Source: Mariprofundus ferrooxydans PV-1
Lineage (GTDB): Bacteria; Pseudomonadota; Zetaproteobacteria; Mariprofundales; Mariprofundaceae
Assembly: GCF_000153765.1 (NCBI RefSeq)
Contig: NZ_DS022295.1
Coordinates: 876,887-940,886, forward strand
Direction: 5' to 3'
DNA length: 64,000 nt
A program made the position numbers and the translations under genes. Below the pieces are notes generated by a model. That model was not told the origin of the DNA. It was given only the letters and a program-made list of their open reading frames with translations, and searched no databases. Every line of letters starts with the position of its first letter. The stretch's first letter is position 1. Positions 54,550 through 63,722 of this stretch are shown here, one piece after another.

Positions 54550-55917
54550 TCACACGATTCTGTAACAGGGCCTGTAGCTCTCGGCGCTCATCTTCATCCG
54601 CCCCTGGGCTACAAATGCCGTCAACAGCGCATCAACCGGCTCCATAATCTCAGCATCACCATGGATCTCAAAATCGCCATACTCTTCTATAGCACGGATA
54701 CCTTCGTCTTTCACATTGCCTGCCACCAGAGCCGAAAACACACGACGCAGGTTTGCGGCCAACAGCCAGGGCTGCTGGTTTTTATGCAGGGCCAGATTCC
54801 GTACATTCTCATGCACAGGCGCAAACGGCTGCTGGAAGGCGTGCGCAATGGTTAGCGACCAGTTAAAATAATAGGCATCGCCCAGTTGTTTACGATGCTC
54901 TTTCACCTGCTTCACGCCCGCCCGCATCCTTTGCGCCACCAGCACCGGGTCATTAATGATCACCTGATATTTCTGTTGCGCCTCAACACCCAGTGTTTTG
55001 CCGATAAAGTCGTCAATCTGGGCAAAATAGGCTCTGGCTGATTCCGGACCTGTCATTACAAGGGGAAACGGCATCTCACTGTTATCCGGATGCAGCAGAA
55101 TACCCAGCAGATACAATATCTCTTCGGCTGTACCGACGCCGCCGGCAAAGACCACAACACCGTGCCCGGCACGCACGAAGGCCTCCAGCCGTTTTTCGAT
55201 GTCGGGAAAAATCGTCAGGTTATTCACAATCGGATTGGGCGCCTCGGCCGCAATAATACCGGGCTCGGTAATGCCGAGGTAGAGGCCGTTATGATTACGC
55301 TGTTTGGCATGGCCGATCGTGGCCCCTTTCATCGGCCCCTTCATCGCGCCCGGTCCGCAGCCGGTACAGATATCCAGCCCGCGCAGGCCCATTTCATAGC
55401 CAACCTGCTTACTGTAATCATATTCATTTCGGCTGATTGCATGGCCGCCCCAGCACACCACCATTCGGGGCTCCCGAATCAGATCGAGCACCTTGGCATT
55501 ACGCAGGATGTAAAACACCGCATTGGTAATGCCGCCGGAGCTCTCCAGATCTATATTCGGGTTGTGATTGATTTCATCATGGGTAAACACAATATCCCTG
55601 AGTACCGAAAACAGATGTTCGTGAATACCCCTGATCATCTGCCCGTCGACAAACGCGCCGGCAGGCGCATTGAGCAACTCCAGCTTGATACCGCGCTCCA
55701 CCTGACGCACATGAATCTCGAAATCCCTGTAACGCTCCAGCAGCAGCCGACCGTCATCCAGATCCGCATCACAATTAAGCACCGCCAGTGAGCAGCTGCG
55801 AAATAACTGGTACAAGCCGCCCGAGCTGTTATTCAGTAACTGGACGACCTCCAGCTTGGAGAGTACCTCCAAACGGCCATACGGCTCAATAATCGTATCC
55901 ATCACTTCATAGCGCAT
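54550..55917 (-). CDS. ppnN: Nucleotide 5'-monophosphate nucleosidase PpnN (YgdH type)
   Basis: PpnN cleaves purine and pyrimidine monophosphates to base and ribose 5-phosphate and is controlled by (p)ppGpp in E. coli. The 455-residue protein has the N-terminal PpnN domain (SKLEVVQLLNNSSGGLYQLFR) and the LOG-fold motifs CTGCGPGAMKGPMKGA and VVFAGGVGTAEEILYLLG. The start at 55917 follows GAGGAAAGG; 35 further open codons upstream are not family-like. Confidence 0.93.
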   Translation of the reverse strand: MRYEVMDTIIEPYGRLEVLSKLEVVQLLNNSSGGLYQLFRSCSLAVLNCDADLDDGRLLLERYRDFEIHVRQVERGIKLELLNAPAGAFVDGQMIRGIHEHLFSVLRDIVFTHDEINHNPNIDLESSGGITNAVFYILRNAKVLDLIREPRMVVCWGGHAISRNEYDYSKQVGYEMGLRGLDICTGCGPGAMKGPMKGATIGHAKQRNHNGLYLGITEPGIIAAEAPNPIVNNLTIFPDIEKRLEAFVRAGHGVVVFAGGVGTAEEILYLLGILLHPDNSEMPFPLVMTGPESARAYFAQIDDFIGKTLGVEAQQKYQVIINDPVLVAQRMRAGVKQVKEHRKQLGDAYYFNWSLTIAHAFQQPFAPVHENVRNLALHKNQQPWLLAANLRRVFSALVAGNVKDEGIRAIEEYGDFEIHGDAEIMEPVDALLTAFVAQGRMKMSAESYRPCYRIV

Positions 55918-56142
55918 ACGCCTTTCCTCACTGATCCACTGCCATTCGCTCACCGCACAGGGGCAAAACATCGCTGACATCCGTACCACCCTGACAGCAG
56001 AACAACACGGGCGCCAGATCAACTCACCTGCAGACTGATTGTCCCTCGTGACAACCGCATGACATAACCATAGACCCTGCTGTAGTTATCCGGATAGTTC
56101 GTCGCATGCGAATGATAAGGCAGAGCATTGAATCCTGAAAAC

Positions 56143-56325
56143 ATGAGTGCCCAGGCGCTGAGGCTGTTCAACACCCTCTCTGCCGACGTACAGAGAGAAG
56201 CATTAACGCTGGCCGAATCGTTGCCGGAAGATGAAGCTGTCTACGTAGCGGCACTGCGCAGCATGCCGACAAACAAACGCCGGCAGTTCCTCTTCTCCCT
56301 GAGCAAAAAGAAATGGGGTTTATAG
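56143..56325 (+). CDS. Small hypothetical protein
   Basis: A possible 60-residue helical protein (ALRLFNTLSADVQREALTLA, then a basic end LFSLSKKKWGL). It is the only plus-strand candidate between two minus-strand genes. A TTG five codons upstream (56128) could also start it. The charge pattern is protein-like but there is no strong ribosome site and no family I know. Confidence 0.45.
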   Translation: MSAQALRLFNTLSADVQREALTLAESLPEDEAVYVAALRSMPTNKRRQFLFSLSKKKWGL

Positions 56326-56358
56326 AGAGATAACCGGCTTCATCCCCTCATCAATGGC

Positions 56359-58662
56359 CTATAAAGGCTTATCATACTTCCCGTCGGCCAGCAGTATATG
56401 TATCACCCCTCCCAACTCCATGACCATATTGGTTTTACCGATCACCCGTACCCGGGCCTGTTGCCCCATTGGCAACGGATCATTCAATTTGTCATAGCCG
56501 GACACTAAAATGGCAGGCACGCGGTTATCCATCTCCCAAATGGCCTCCATCAGCTTGACGCCACTCATCTTCGGCATAACGATATCGGTCAGCACCAATG
56601 CAATACGATCTTTCTCCCGGCAATAGCATTGCAATGCCTCTTCGCCATTACGGGCCGTCAATACCCTATAGTTCATACTCTCCAGCACATATGCGTTGGT
56701 CTCCAGCAGCTCTTCCTGATCATCCACCAGCAGGATAAGCTCTCCATTCCCGCACACATCCGACAGCACCGCCGCCTCATCTTCTCCCTGACCTGATACC
56801 GGGACCGCCATTAACGGCAGATAAACATGAAACGTAGAACCCGCCCCCTGCTCACTCTCCACCTCAAAAACACCCCCGTGCCGCTGCACCGACCCGTAGA
56901 CCATCGACAATCCCAGGCCGGTTCCCTCTCCAGCACTTTTGGTGGTGAAAAATGGCTCGATAATTTTATCCAGATTTGACCGACTGATACCACAACCGTT
57001 ATCTTCAATTGAGAAATGAGCCAGCTGCCTGGTTTGCAAATTCGGGTGCTTGGACAGCCATACTTCATCGGCCGTAACTGACTCCAGCGAACAGACCAGC
57101 TTTGGTTCTGCAACCCTGCTTACGGCATGGCAGGCATTATTGATCAGGTTAATAAACAACTGTTGCAGTTGTGTTGCATCGGCATTGACTACCAACTCCT
57201 CCGTACACACCTGAAAATCGTAAACAATATTGTCCGGAATCAGGCTGTCGGCCAACTTGCTGCCGCTTTGCAAAACATCCCTGAGTGACACCGGCTGCAT
57301 CCGTACAACATCCTTGCGTGCATAGGTCAGCAATTGCTGCACCATATTCGCAGCCTTGCCACTGAGTTGTTGAATATTGCTCAATCGATCCTGCAGAGCC
57401 ACAGGATCTTCCACATACCGTGATGCCAGGAAGAGATTGCCGTCGATCGCAGCGAGCATATTGTTAAAGTCATGGGCGATACCGCCAACCAGCGTACCAA
57501 GCGATTCCATCTTCTGCGCCTGCCTGAACTGATCTTCCAGTTTGCGGTATTCGGTCATATCGCTTTGCATGGCAACGTAATGAGTAATCTCACCAGATTC
57601 GCCCGTAATCGGCGAAATAGCTATTCGAGCCGGATAGAAGGAGCCGTCCTTTTTGCGGTCGATCAGCAGACCGTTCCACATCCTGCCGCTACTGATGGTA
57701 CTCCACAGCTGCTCGTAAAACTTCGGATCCTGTGCATCGCTTTTGAGCAGACGCGGATTATTGCCGATCAGCTCTGCCACCGAATATCCAGTAATATCGG
57801 TAAATGCCGGATTCACATATTCGATGGTGCCATTCATATCGGTAATCATCACGCCTTCGCCATTAGCCTCTACCGCCTGCGATAATTTTCTCAATTCACC
57901 CTCATAACGATTGCGCTCGCAGATATAAGAGAGGTAAAAAAAGTAGAGGATAAAACCGTACGCGGCCAGACGGAGCAGATGCCACTCCCACCATACTGCG
58001 TCCCATAGCACCGAGAATTCAAACAATAACCCCGAAAGACCGAACAACAGGCAGTGGTTGGCAAGTACCGGGGCAAACCGAAATGTATTGCTGGTCGCCA
58101 CGCGCATAAAATGGATCGCAGCAACAATAAAACCGACGCCTCCGGTCACATTAAGAAACCGGGCAATATCGCTAAAGTCTACGCTATCCTTCATAGCCGG
58201 TAGCGCTTGCGGTAGCGACAGGGTAAATATTGCAATAGCAGCCGCCCCGCAAAACACAACCAGCGGCAACCGGATGGTAACAGCTATATTGCTAAAGCGC
58301 GCTGGAAGCCAGACCAGTGCAAAGAGCAGACCGCCGACAAAGTTTGACAGGCTATGAAACCAGATAAATTGACGTCCGGGGTAGAGGCCGGCATGAAACA
58401 GGTCAAGCGTCCCCATGCCTACCAACGCACAAGCCACCCATATATATTCGGGCAAGCTCCGGGATAGCACTGGTGATTTCAGCAGCAAATATGCAACAAC
58501 CAGGGCAACAAAACCGCCGACACCCTCAATCAGCGAGTGAAACGGAACCTGCTCCCAGCGCCAGTCAGGGTTCAGACGGGAGATGAGAAACCCGGACAGG
58601 GCGATAACGACCGTCCAGCCGATCAGTCGGCGCAACAGGGATGTCGCTGGCTTGCTCAGCAA
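56359..58662 (-). CDS. Membrane PAS hybrid sensor histidine kinase
   Basis: The 767-residue protein has an N-terminal membrane sensor of about eight helices (1-245, MASE3-like arrangement), a PAS domain (about 255-375), a histidine kinase core (phosphorylated H in [16 protein letters not shown] at about 395-410; N box [10 protein letters not shown] boxes DNGCGIS and [13 protein letters not shown]), and a C-terminal receiver domain ([10 protein letters not shown]; phospho-acceptor D in [13 protein letters not shown]). No DNA-binding partner is adjacent, so its output is unknown. Its 485-base upstream region may contain a structured element (58847-58906). Confidence 0.93.
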   Translation of the reverse strand: MLSKPATSLLRRLIGWTVVIALSGFLISRLNPDWRWEQVPFHSLIEGVGGFVALVVAYLLLKSPVLSRSLPEYIWVACALVGMGTLDLFHAGLYPGRQFIWFHSLSNFVGGLLFALVWLPARFSNIAVTIRLPLVVFCGAAAIAIFTLSLPQALPAMKDSVDFSDIARFLNVTGGVGFIVAAIHFMRVATSNTFRFAPVLANHCLLFGLSGLLFEFSVLWDAVWWEWHLLRLAAYGFILYFFYLSYICERNRYEGELRKLSQAVEANGEGVMITDMNGTIEYVNPAFTDITGYSVAELIGNNPRLLKSDAQDPKFYEQLWSTISSGRMWNGLLIDRKKDGSFYPARIAISPITGESGEITHYVAMQSDMTEYRKLEDQFRQAQKMESLGTLVGGIAHDFNNMLAAIDGNLFLASRYVEDPVALQDRLSNIQQLSGKAANMVQQLLTYARKDVVRMQPVSLRDVLQSGSKLADSLIPDNIVYDFQVCTEELVVNADATQLQQLFINLINNACHAVSRVAEPKLVCSLESVTADEVWLSKHPNLQTRQLAHFSIEDNGCGISRSNLDKIIEPFFTTKSAGEGTGLGLSMVYGSVQRHGGVFEVESEQGAGSTFHVYLPLMAVPVSGQGEDEAAVLSDVCGNGELILLVDDQEELLETNAYVLESMNYRVLTARNGEEALQCYCREKDRIALVLTDIVMPKMSGVKLMEAIWEMDNRVPAILVSGYDKLNDPLPMGQQARVRVIGKTNMVMELGGVIHILLADGKYDKPL

Positions 58663-59147
58663 ACCCTTTCCCCTGACTTCTCTTGTTGGCCCGTTTGTAT
58701 CATCAGAATTCAGCTAGCACATTTACTGCCACTTCAGAGCCGCCCCGATTACAGCTGGATAAGCCCTGTTTTATCCCAATCAGAGTGGCCAACTGATTAT
58801 TATTTAATCACACACGCACTAACAAGTATGCAACAATACCTACACTCCTCTTGCCTGCGATGCAGGACGGAGCATATCCCCATCCGATCAACCTGCCTGC
58901 AAGAGGTCAGGTCAGCACCTTCACGGTCTGGCGCCGGGCCGGGCATCAATCAATAAGACTCCGATTACATACATGCTCACGGCATAATATTACCTGGCGG
59001 TGAATGACGCAGGTTCGAACCCTGTTATCAATTGCATTTTTCATTTCAAAGGCCAGGCACACGAGATGGTCGTCAGCAGGAGCCGGATAACGATGGACAC
59101 GCGACAGCTTGTCCAGCTGGTAAATGCAATCGAATCTTCCATAATAG
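58663..59147. other. Intergenic region upstream of the hybrid kinase
   Basis: No gene is convincing in these 485 bases. They hold the kinase promoter, a foldable three-way junction (58847-58906) and, at 59009-59025, 17 bases that look like the T arm of a tRNA without the rest of a tRNA. Confidence 0.5.
58847..58906 (-). ncRNA. Candidate structured RNA or leader (three-way junction)
   Basis: CCTCTTGC (58847-58854) pairs with GCAAGAGG (58899-58906) over eight bases. Inside lie two more stems: CCTGC-GAT-GCAGG (58854-58866) and CGGA / TCCG (58868-58871 with 58883-58886). One base is shared by the first two. The fold resembles a three-way junction of about 60 bases, 185-245 bases before the hybrid kinase start. 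No known class recognised; strand assigned by position. Confidence 0.35.
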
Positions 59148-59630
59148 TCAGTTTAGCGTTTCCGCTGTTAAATCGCCCGGCATGGCCTCCACTTTCAGCC
59201 GCCGGATACCGTGTGTCGCCCATTCATGGAGGTACCACTCGGTCAGGTCTGTAATTTTTTCGATTCTCTCGACTTGCGGCAGCGCCTCAAAGCCTGCTTC
59301 TCCCAGTTCATTGATAAGGTCGCGCGCGGCAAGCCGGTCTGCCAACTCTTCCCAGAAAGCCTCTTCCACATACTCATCAATACATTGAAGATAATCGGCT
59401 TCGAACGCCTTTGTCTCAAAGTATTCATCCACTTTTCCATCATATTCGACCAGAGCGGTCATTTTCGCCTTGTACGCGGCAGCCAGCAGCTTGCGCAGCA
59501 CATGCCTGTGCGCCTGCACATCCGCATCATTGCGCTCATCGCCCTCGAGATGGCCGTGTTTGACCCATTCCCCTATACAGGCCAGTCGCAATAACAGTGC
59601 CAGCTCCTCTGTTGTCAGACTGATCTCCAT
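59148..59630 (-). CDS. Hypothetical acidic protein
   Basis: This 160-residue protein is helical and strongly acidic (ISLTTEELALLLRLACIGEW at the start, then DEYVEEAFWEELADRLAARD). It has no signal peptide or membrane helix. The start at 59630 is clear from GGAGGAGG upstream. I do not recognise a domain with certainty. It is transcribed alone, divergent from rlmN. Confidence 0.8.
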   Translation of the reverse strand: MEISLTTEELALLLRLACIGEWVKHGHLEGDERNDADVQAHRHVLRKLLAAAYKAKMTALVEYDGKVDEYFETKAFEADYLQCIDEYVEEAFWEELADRLAARDLINELGEAGFEALPQVERIEKITDLTEWYLHEWATHGIRRLKVEAMPGDLTAETLN

Positions 59631-59799
59631 CACCCCCTCCTCCGTAGCACTCCACATCGTATATGCTTAGATCACAGTTTACGCACTGCCGTCGCGATTT
59701 CCATCATCACAATCACATGGACAACGCTACCAGTCATCCTCCGGGCGACCGGTTGCCCCTCCGCTTGCCGGATGCATATGCCCTGTCACAATACCGCGC

Positions 59800-60894
59800 A
59801 TGACACAGACAAGAAAAACCGCCACAGCAGATCTTGCCCAGCTCAGCGCGCTCAATCTCAGCGATCTGCAAGGATTGATGGAAGCATGGATGCAACCGAA
59901 ATTCCGCGCCAAACAGGTGCTCGACTGGTGTAACAAGGGCATATTGAACCCGGCACTGATGAAAAACATACCGGATGCGCTGCGTGATCGCCTCCTCACA
60001 TCGCTGATGTGCGAACCGCTGCGTCTGATTCGGCGGGAATGCTCGACTGATGGCACGCGCAAATATGTATTTGCCCTCAACCGTCCGCGTCTGGCAGGCA
60101 AGATGATCGAGGCTGTCTTTATTCCCGAGGAAAAACGCGGAACCGTCTGCATCTCATCACAGGTCGGCTGCGTGCTGGATTGCCCCTTCTGTCATACCGG
60201 CACACAAGGGTTTGAAGGCAACCTCAGCGCCGGCGAAATTGTCGCCCAGGTACTGGCGATCAAGGCCGACCTGCGCCATGAGCCGATGACAGATGATCTG
60301 CACAACGATGTTACTCATATTGTCTACATGGGTATGGGCGAGCCACTGGCCAATGAAGAGGGAGTCCATGGCAGTCTGGCCATATTGATGGATGAGGATG
60401 GCTTGAAGCTTTCACGCCGCCGCATCACGGTCTCCACCTCCGGCCTGACACCGCAGATCGAGCGACTGGGTGCGGTCCACCCGGTCAATCTGGCCATCTC
60501 GCTGCATTCGGCCATCGATGAGAAACGCGATCTGCTGGTGCCGATTAATCGTAAACACCCACTGGCACAGTTGCGCGAGTGTCTGGATGCCTACCCGCTG
60601 GCGACGCAGCGTCATATCACACTGGAATATGTACTGCTCGATGGCGTCAATGATCAGGCCGAGGATCTGGCTGCACTGGCTCGCTTTGTGAACCCTGAAC
60701 GGGAGTGGGTTAACCTGATCCAGTTCAACCCCTATCCCGGCACTTCATACCGGGGAACAGCAAAGGAGAGCATGAATCAATTTGCGCAACACTTGATTTC
60801 AAAAGGTATTCGTGCCACGGTAAGGCGCTCGCGCGGACAGGATATCATGGCCGCATGCGGACAACTCAAGGCAGACACAAAAGGGGTTTCATGA
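59800..60894 (+). CDS. rlmN: Dual-specificity RNA methyltransferase RlmN
   Basis: RlmN is a radical-SAM enzyme that methylates C2 of A2503 in 23S rRNA and A37 in some tRNAs. The 364-residue protein has the CxxxCxxC cluster site in QVGCVLDCPFCHTG (about 119-132), MGMGEPLAN for SAM, and the two catalytic cysteines expected near residues 118 and 350 (the latter in MAACGQL). Its stop overlaps the mtnP start (ATGA). Confidence 0.97.
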   Translation: MTQTRKTATADLAQLSALNLSDLQGLMEAWMQPKFRAKQVLDWCNKGILNPALMKNIPDALRDRLLTSLMCEPLRLIRRECSTDGTRKYVFALNRPRLAGKMIEAVFIPEEKRGTVCISSQVGCVLDCPFCHTGTQGFEGNLSAGEIVAQVLAIKADLRHEPMTDDLHNDVTHIVYMGMGEPLANEEGVHGSLAILMDEDGLKLSRRRITVSTSGLTPQIERLGAVHPVNLAISLHSAIDEKRDLLVPINRKHPLAQLRECLDAYPLATQRHITLEYVLLDGVNDQAEDLAALARFVNPEREWVNLIQFNPYPGTSYRGTAKESMNQFAQHLISKGIRATVRRSRGQDIMAACGQLKADTKGVS

Positions 60895-61763
60895 GTCAGC
60901 TCACCCATCAACGTACCGGCATTATCGGCGGCAGCGGCCTCTACAATATTGCCGGTGTCGAAATCATCGACACCCTGACGATCGACACCCCCTACGGAGC
61001 GCCCTCGGATGAGCTGGTGCTGGCCCGCATCGGAGATCAGGAAGTAGTCTTCCTACCCAGACATGGGCGCAACCACAGCATCCCGCCGCACAAAATAAAC
61101 TATCGTGCCAATGTCTATGCCATGAAACTGGCCGGTGTAAATCGCATCATTTCAATTTCCGCTGTCGGTTCGCTGCGCAAACATATTCACCCCGGCGAGT
61201 TCGTGCTGGTCGATCAGTTTGTTGATCGCACTCACAGCCGGGAAAACACCTTCTTCGACGGGCCGATCGTCGCGCATGTTTCAATCGCAGACCCGGTATG
61301 TAATCAACTGAGAAGCGCTCTGGAACAGGCTTGTCTGGCATCGGGCATCACCACCCATAACGGTGGCCGCTATCTGGTGATGCAGGGACCACAGTTCTCC
61401 TCCCGCGCCGAATCCGAGCTCTATCGCAGCTGGGGCATGGATGTCATCGGCATGACCAATATGCCCGAAGCCAAACTCGCCCGTGAGGCGGAAATTTGCT
61501 ATGCAACGGTAGCCATGTGCACCGATTACGACTGCTGGCACGGACAGGAAGAGGACGTTTCTGTACAGTCAATTCTTGAGGTTATGCAGGCCAATGTCGC
61601 CAATACTCAGCGTATGCTGCAGGCATTCTTCGCCAGCGGGCATGACGCCGCATGCAGCAGCGGCTGCCGTCAGGCGCTTGAGCAGGGTATTTTCGCCGAC
61701 CTTAAAACAGCCGATGACAGTGCCATCCTTCCTGTCCATGCACTGGTAGAACGGCTGCTGTGA
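60891..61763 (+). CDS. mtnP: S-methyl-5'-thioadenosine phosphorylase
   Basis: MtnP splits methylthioadenosine, the by-product of polyamine synthesis, into adenine and methylthioribose phosphate. The 290-residue protein has GIIGGSGLYNIAGVE at the start, RHGRNHSIPPHKINYRANV for phosphate, and GRYLVMQGPQFSSRAES for the ribose. The start at 60891 overlaps the rlmN stop; the frame is open 12 codons upstream. It sits within the rlmN-pilF-rodZ order. Confidence 0.95.
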   Translation: MSQLTHQRTGIIGGSGLYNIAGVEIIDTLTIDTPYGAPSDELVLARIGDQEVVFLPRHGRNHSIPPHKINYRANVYAMKLAGVNRIISISAVGSLRKHIHPGEFVLVDQFVDRTHSRENTFFDGPIVAHVSIADPVCNQLRSALEQACLASGITTHNGGRYLVMQGPQFSSRAESELYRSWGMDVIGMTNMPEAKLAREAEICYATVAMCTDYDCWHGQEEDVSVQSILEVMQANVANTQRMLQAFFASGHDAACSSGCRQALEQGIFADLKTADDSAILPVHALVERLL

Positions 61764-62539
61764 TTATTATGCGATCGCGCCCTCCCCTTCTGCTGGCCAT
61801 TGCCATCCTGCTGACCCTGTCAGCCTGCGCCACGAACAACAGCAAAGAGGTTGAACGTCAGCACAAGCTGGCCAGCCTGCACTATCAGATTGGCGTGGAT
61901 GCGCTGGGCAAAAACATGCTACCCAAAGCATTCGAGGAGCTGATGGAGTCAGATAGCATGGTTCCCGATCAGCCGGCGGTACTCGATGCACTGGGCTACG
62001 CCTGGCTATTACGCGGCGACCTGAAAAAATCCGAGACCTTCTATCTCAGAGCGTTGCGTAACGGTGCAGGCGCGGCGACACAGAACAATTACGCCAACCT
62101 GCTCAACCGTATGCAGCGATATCCGGAAGCCGAAAAAGCAGCCCGCGCATCCCTGAATGATCCCCGTTATCCCAATCAGGATCTCGCCTTCATCAACCTC
62201 GGCAATGCCCTGTCAGGACAGAAAAAATATACCGCCGCTATTCAAGCTTTTCAGCAGGCACGTACGTTCAATCCCGACAATACACTGGCCGCACTCAGGC
62301 TGGCTGACACCTATGCCCTCTCAGGAAAACCGTTACAGGCACAGGCTCTCTACGAAAACATTATCAGCTCACAACCGCAAAACCGTGCTGCTGTAGAGGG
62401 ACTGGTCAGGGTACTTATCCAGCAACATCGACCCAACGCTGCACGTAATGCACTCAGCGCCTTTAGCCGGGTGACATCATCCGACACTGATCGTGCCTGG
62501 GCAATCAGCACCATGGAGAAGGCGGGGCAGCAGCCATGA
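61760..62539 (+). CDS. pilF: Type IV pilus biogenesis lipoprotein PilF/PilW
   Basis: PilF (PilW) is the outer-membrane pilotin that helps the PilQ secretin assemble. The protein has a lipoprotein signal (LLLAIAILLTLSAC, cysteine near residue 24), then about six TPR repeats (for example VLDALGYAWLLRGDLKKSE and LAFINLGNALSGQKKYTAA). The GTG at 61760 overlaps the mtnP stop (GTGA), like other junctions here; an ATG at 61769 is an equally good start. The rodZ start overlaps its stop. Confidence 0.9.
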   Translation: MIIMRSRPPLLLAIAILLTLSACATNNSKEVERQHKLASLHYQIGVDALGKNMLPKAFEELMESDSMVPDQPAVLDALGYAWLLRGDLKKSETFYLRALRNGAGAATQNNYANLLNRMQRYPEAEKAARASLNDPRYPNQDLAFINLGNALSGQKKYTAAIQAFQQARTFNPDNTLAALRLADTYALSGKPLQAQALYENIISSQPQNRAAVEGLVRVLIQQHRPNAARNALSAFSRVTSSDTDRAWAISTMEKAGQQP

Positions 62540-63543
62540 GTCATCAGCCTGCCGACGAAATGACTGACGAGCACAATGAGGCAGATCAGGTGACGCAGCC
62601 TGCCGGCAACCCCGATGTGCGACAGACATTACTCACGGATATCGGCAATAAACTTACCGCAGCGCGTCTGGCACTGCAGGAGGGACTGGACGAACCGGCC
62701 CGAAAACTGAAGTTGCGCCGCAAACATCTGGAAGCACTTGAGTCCGGCAATTGGGACTCGATGCCGGACGATGTGTATGCCATGGGCTTTCTGCGGCAGT
62801 ACAGTGCCTATCTCCGACTGGATCTGACCGATGAGGTTGAACGGCTGAAAAACAGCGCCTACACACTCACACGCCCGCTTACTTTCCCGGATCCGCCGGT
62901 AGCCCCGTCACGGCAATGGGCCTGGATCGCATCCGCCCTGTTCATCATTCTGCTGATCGCATTCAATGTCCTCTATCAGCAGGCGCCGGAAAACCACTCG
63001 CCGGCTGTCGTGACGATGAGTGCACCGAACACAGCCGAAGCCCCTGTTGTCGAAAGCTCACCTCCGGCTCAGACGACCGCACCGATCTCGCCCCCTGCAG
63101 AACCTGCCTCAAAGCCTGATGACAAGACTCCGGGCGAAACCGTCGGCATCGTCACAGAACAGACGACGCAGACTGCTCCGACCGTCGCCACAACCCGGAG
63201 TACAACGCAGGCCATCCCGAAACCGGCAAGAAAAACCGTTACGCCACAGCCACCGACAACCCACACCTATCGTTTCGAAGCTGTCGGTTCCTCGGTCTGG
63301 ATCCAGATATCCATGCCGAACCCTGCCGGCGACGGCAAGGGTCGACTAATCAAGGAAGCGCTATTGCAGCAGGGGCATCACATCAGCCTGAAACAGCCGG
63401 TTGATGCACTATGGATCACCTGCGGCAACGCCCCGTCCCTGCGCATCCTGGTAGATGGCAAGTTGCTGGCTGATACCGGCAGCCTGGGCGCAGGCAAAAA
63501 AGTATTGCGGGATCAGCGCATCAGCAGTAACCGGGGCCAGTAG
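62536..63543 (+). CDS. rodZ: Cytoskeletal/shape protein RodZ
   Basis: RodZ links MreB filaments to the membrane to keep rod shape. The 335-residue protein has a cytoplasmic helix-turn-helix domain (LTAARLALQEGLDEPARKLK and LRRKHLEALESGNWDSMPDD, about 35-105), one membrane helix (WIASALFIILLIAFNVLY, about 130-147), a long proline/threonine-rich periplasmic linker and a C-terminal beta domain (YRFEAVGSSVWIQISM onward) of the DUF4115 type. The ATGA overlap fixes the start. Confidence 0.94.
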   Translation: MSHQPADEMTDEHNEADQVTQPAGNPDVRQTLLTDIGNKLTAARLALQEGLDEPARKLKLRRKHLEALESGNWDSMPDDVYAMGFLRQYSAYLRLDLTDEVERLKNSAYTLTRPLTFPDPPVAPSRQWAWIASALFIILLIAFNVLYQQAPENHSPAVVTMSAPNTAEAPVVESSPPAQTTAPISPPAEPASKPDDKTPGETVGIVTEQTTQTAPTVATTRSTTQAIPKPARKTVTPQPPTTHTYRFEAVGSSVWIQISMPNPAGDGKGRLIKEALLQQGHHISLKQPVDALWITCGNAPSLRILVDGKLLADTGSLGAGKKVLRDQRISSNRGQ

Positions 63544-63582
63544 TAGCCCCACTGTACAGCCGCAGGCTCAGGCTTGCAATTT

Positions 63583-63665
63583 CACAGCAACCTCTGCATA
63601 TTGCTGTGCCTTGAAATCAACACTGTTTCAAGCCGTGTCGCCGCATCAGATGAACGGGCATCTGA
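63583..63665 (+). promoter_or_regulatory. Three consecutive hairpins between rodZ and pcm
   Basis: CACAGCAA / TTGCTGTG (63583-63608), TTGAAA / TTTCAA (63611-63631) and TCAGATG / CATCTGA (63646-63665) follow one another closely. They may end the rodZ transcript or form a leader for pcm; none is followed by a clean T run. Confidence 0.4.
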
Positions 63666-63722
63666 CGGCCGTTGCATGCACGACGTTTTTGCAGAATCAC
63701 CTTTGGAGAGGGAGCCATTCAC

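Noticed and set aside
59009-59025. tRNA T-arm-like sequence GCAGG-TTCGAAC-CCTGT
   Set aside because: The 17 bases fit a T arm, but the seven following bases have no matching acceptor arm about 60 bases upstream, and no D or anticodon arm can be built. At most a decayed tRNA fragment or a chance match.
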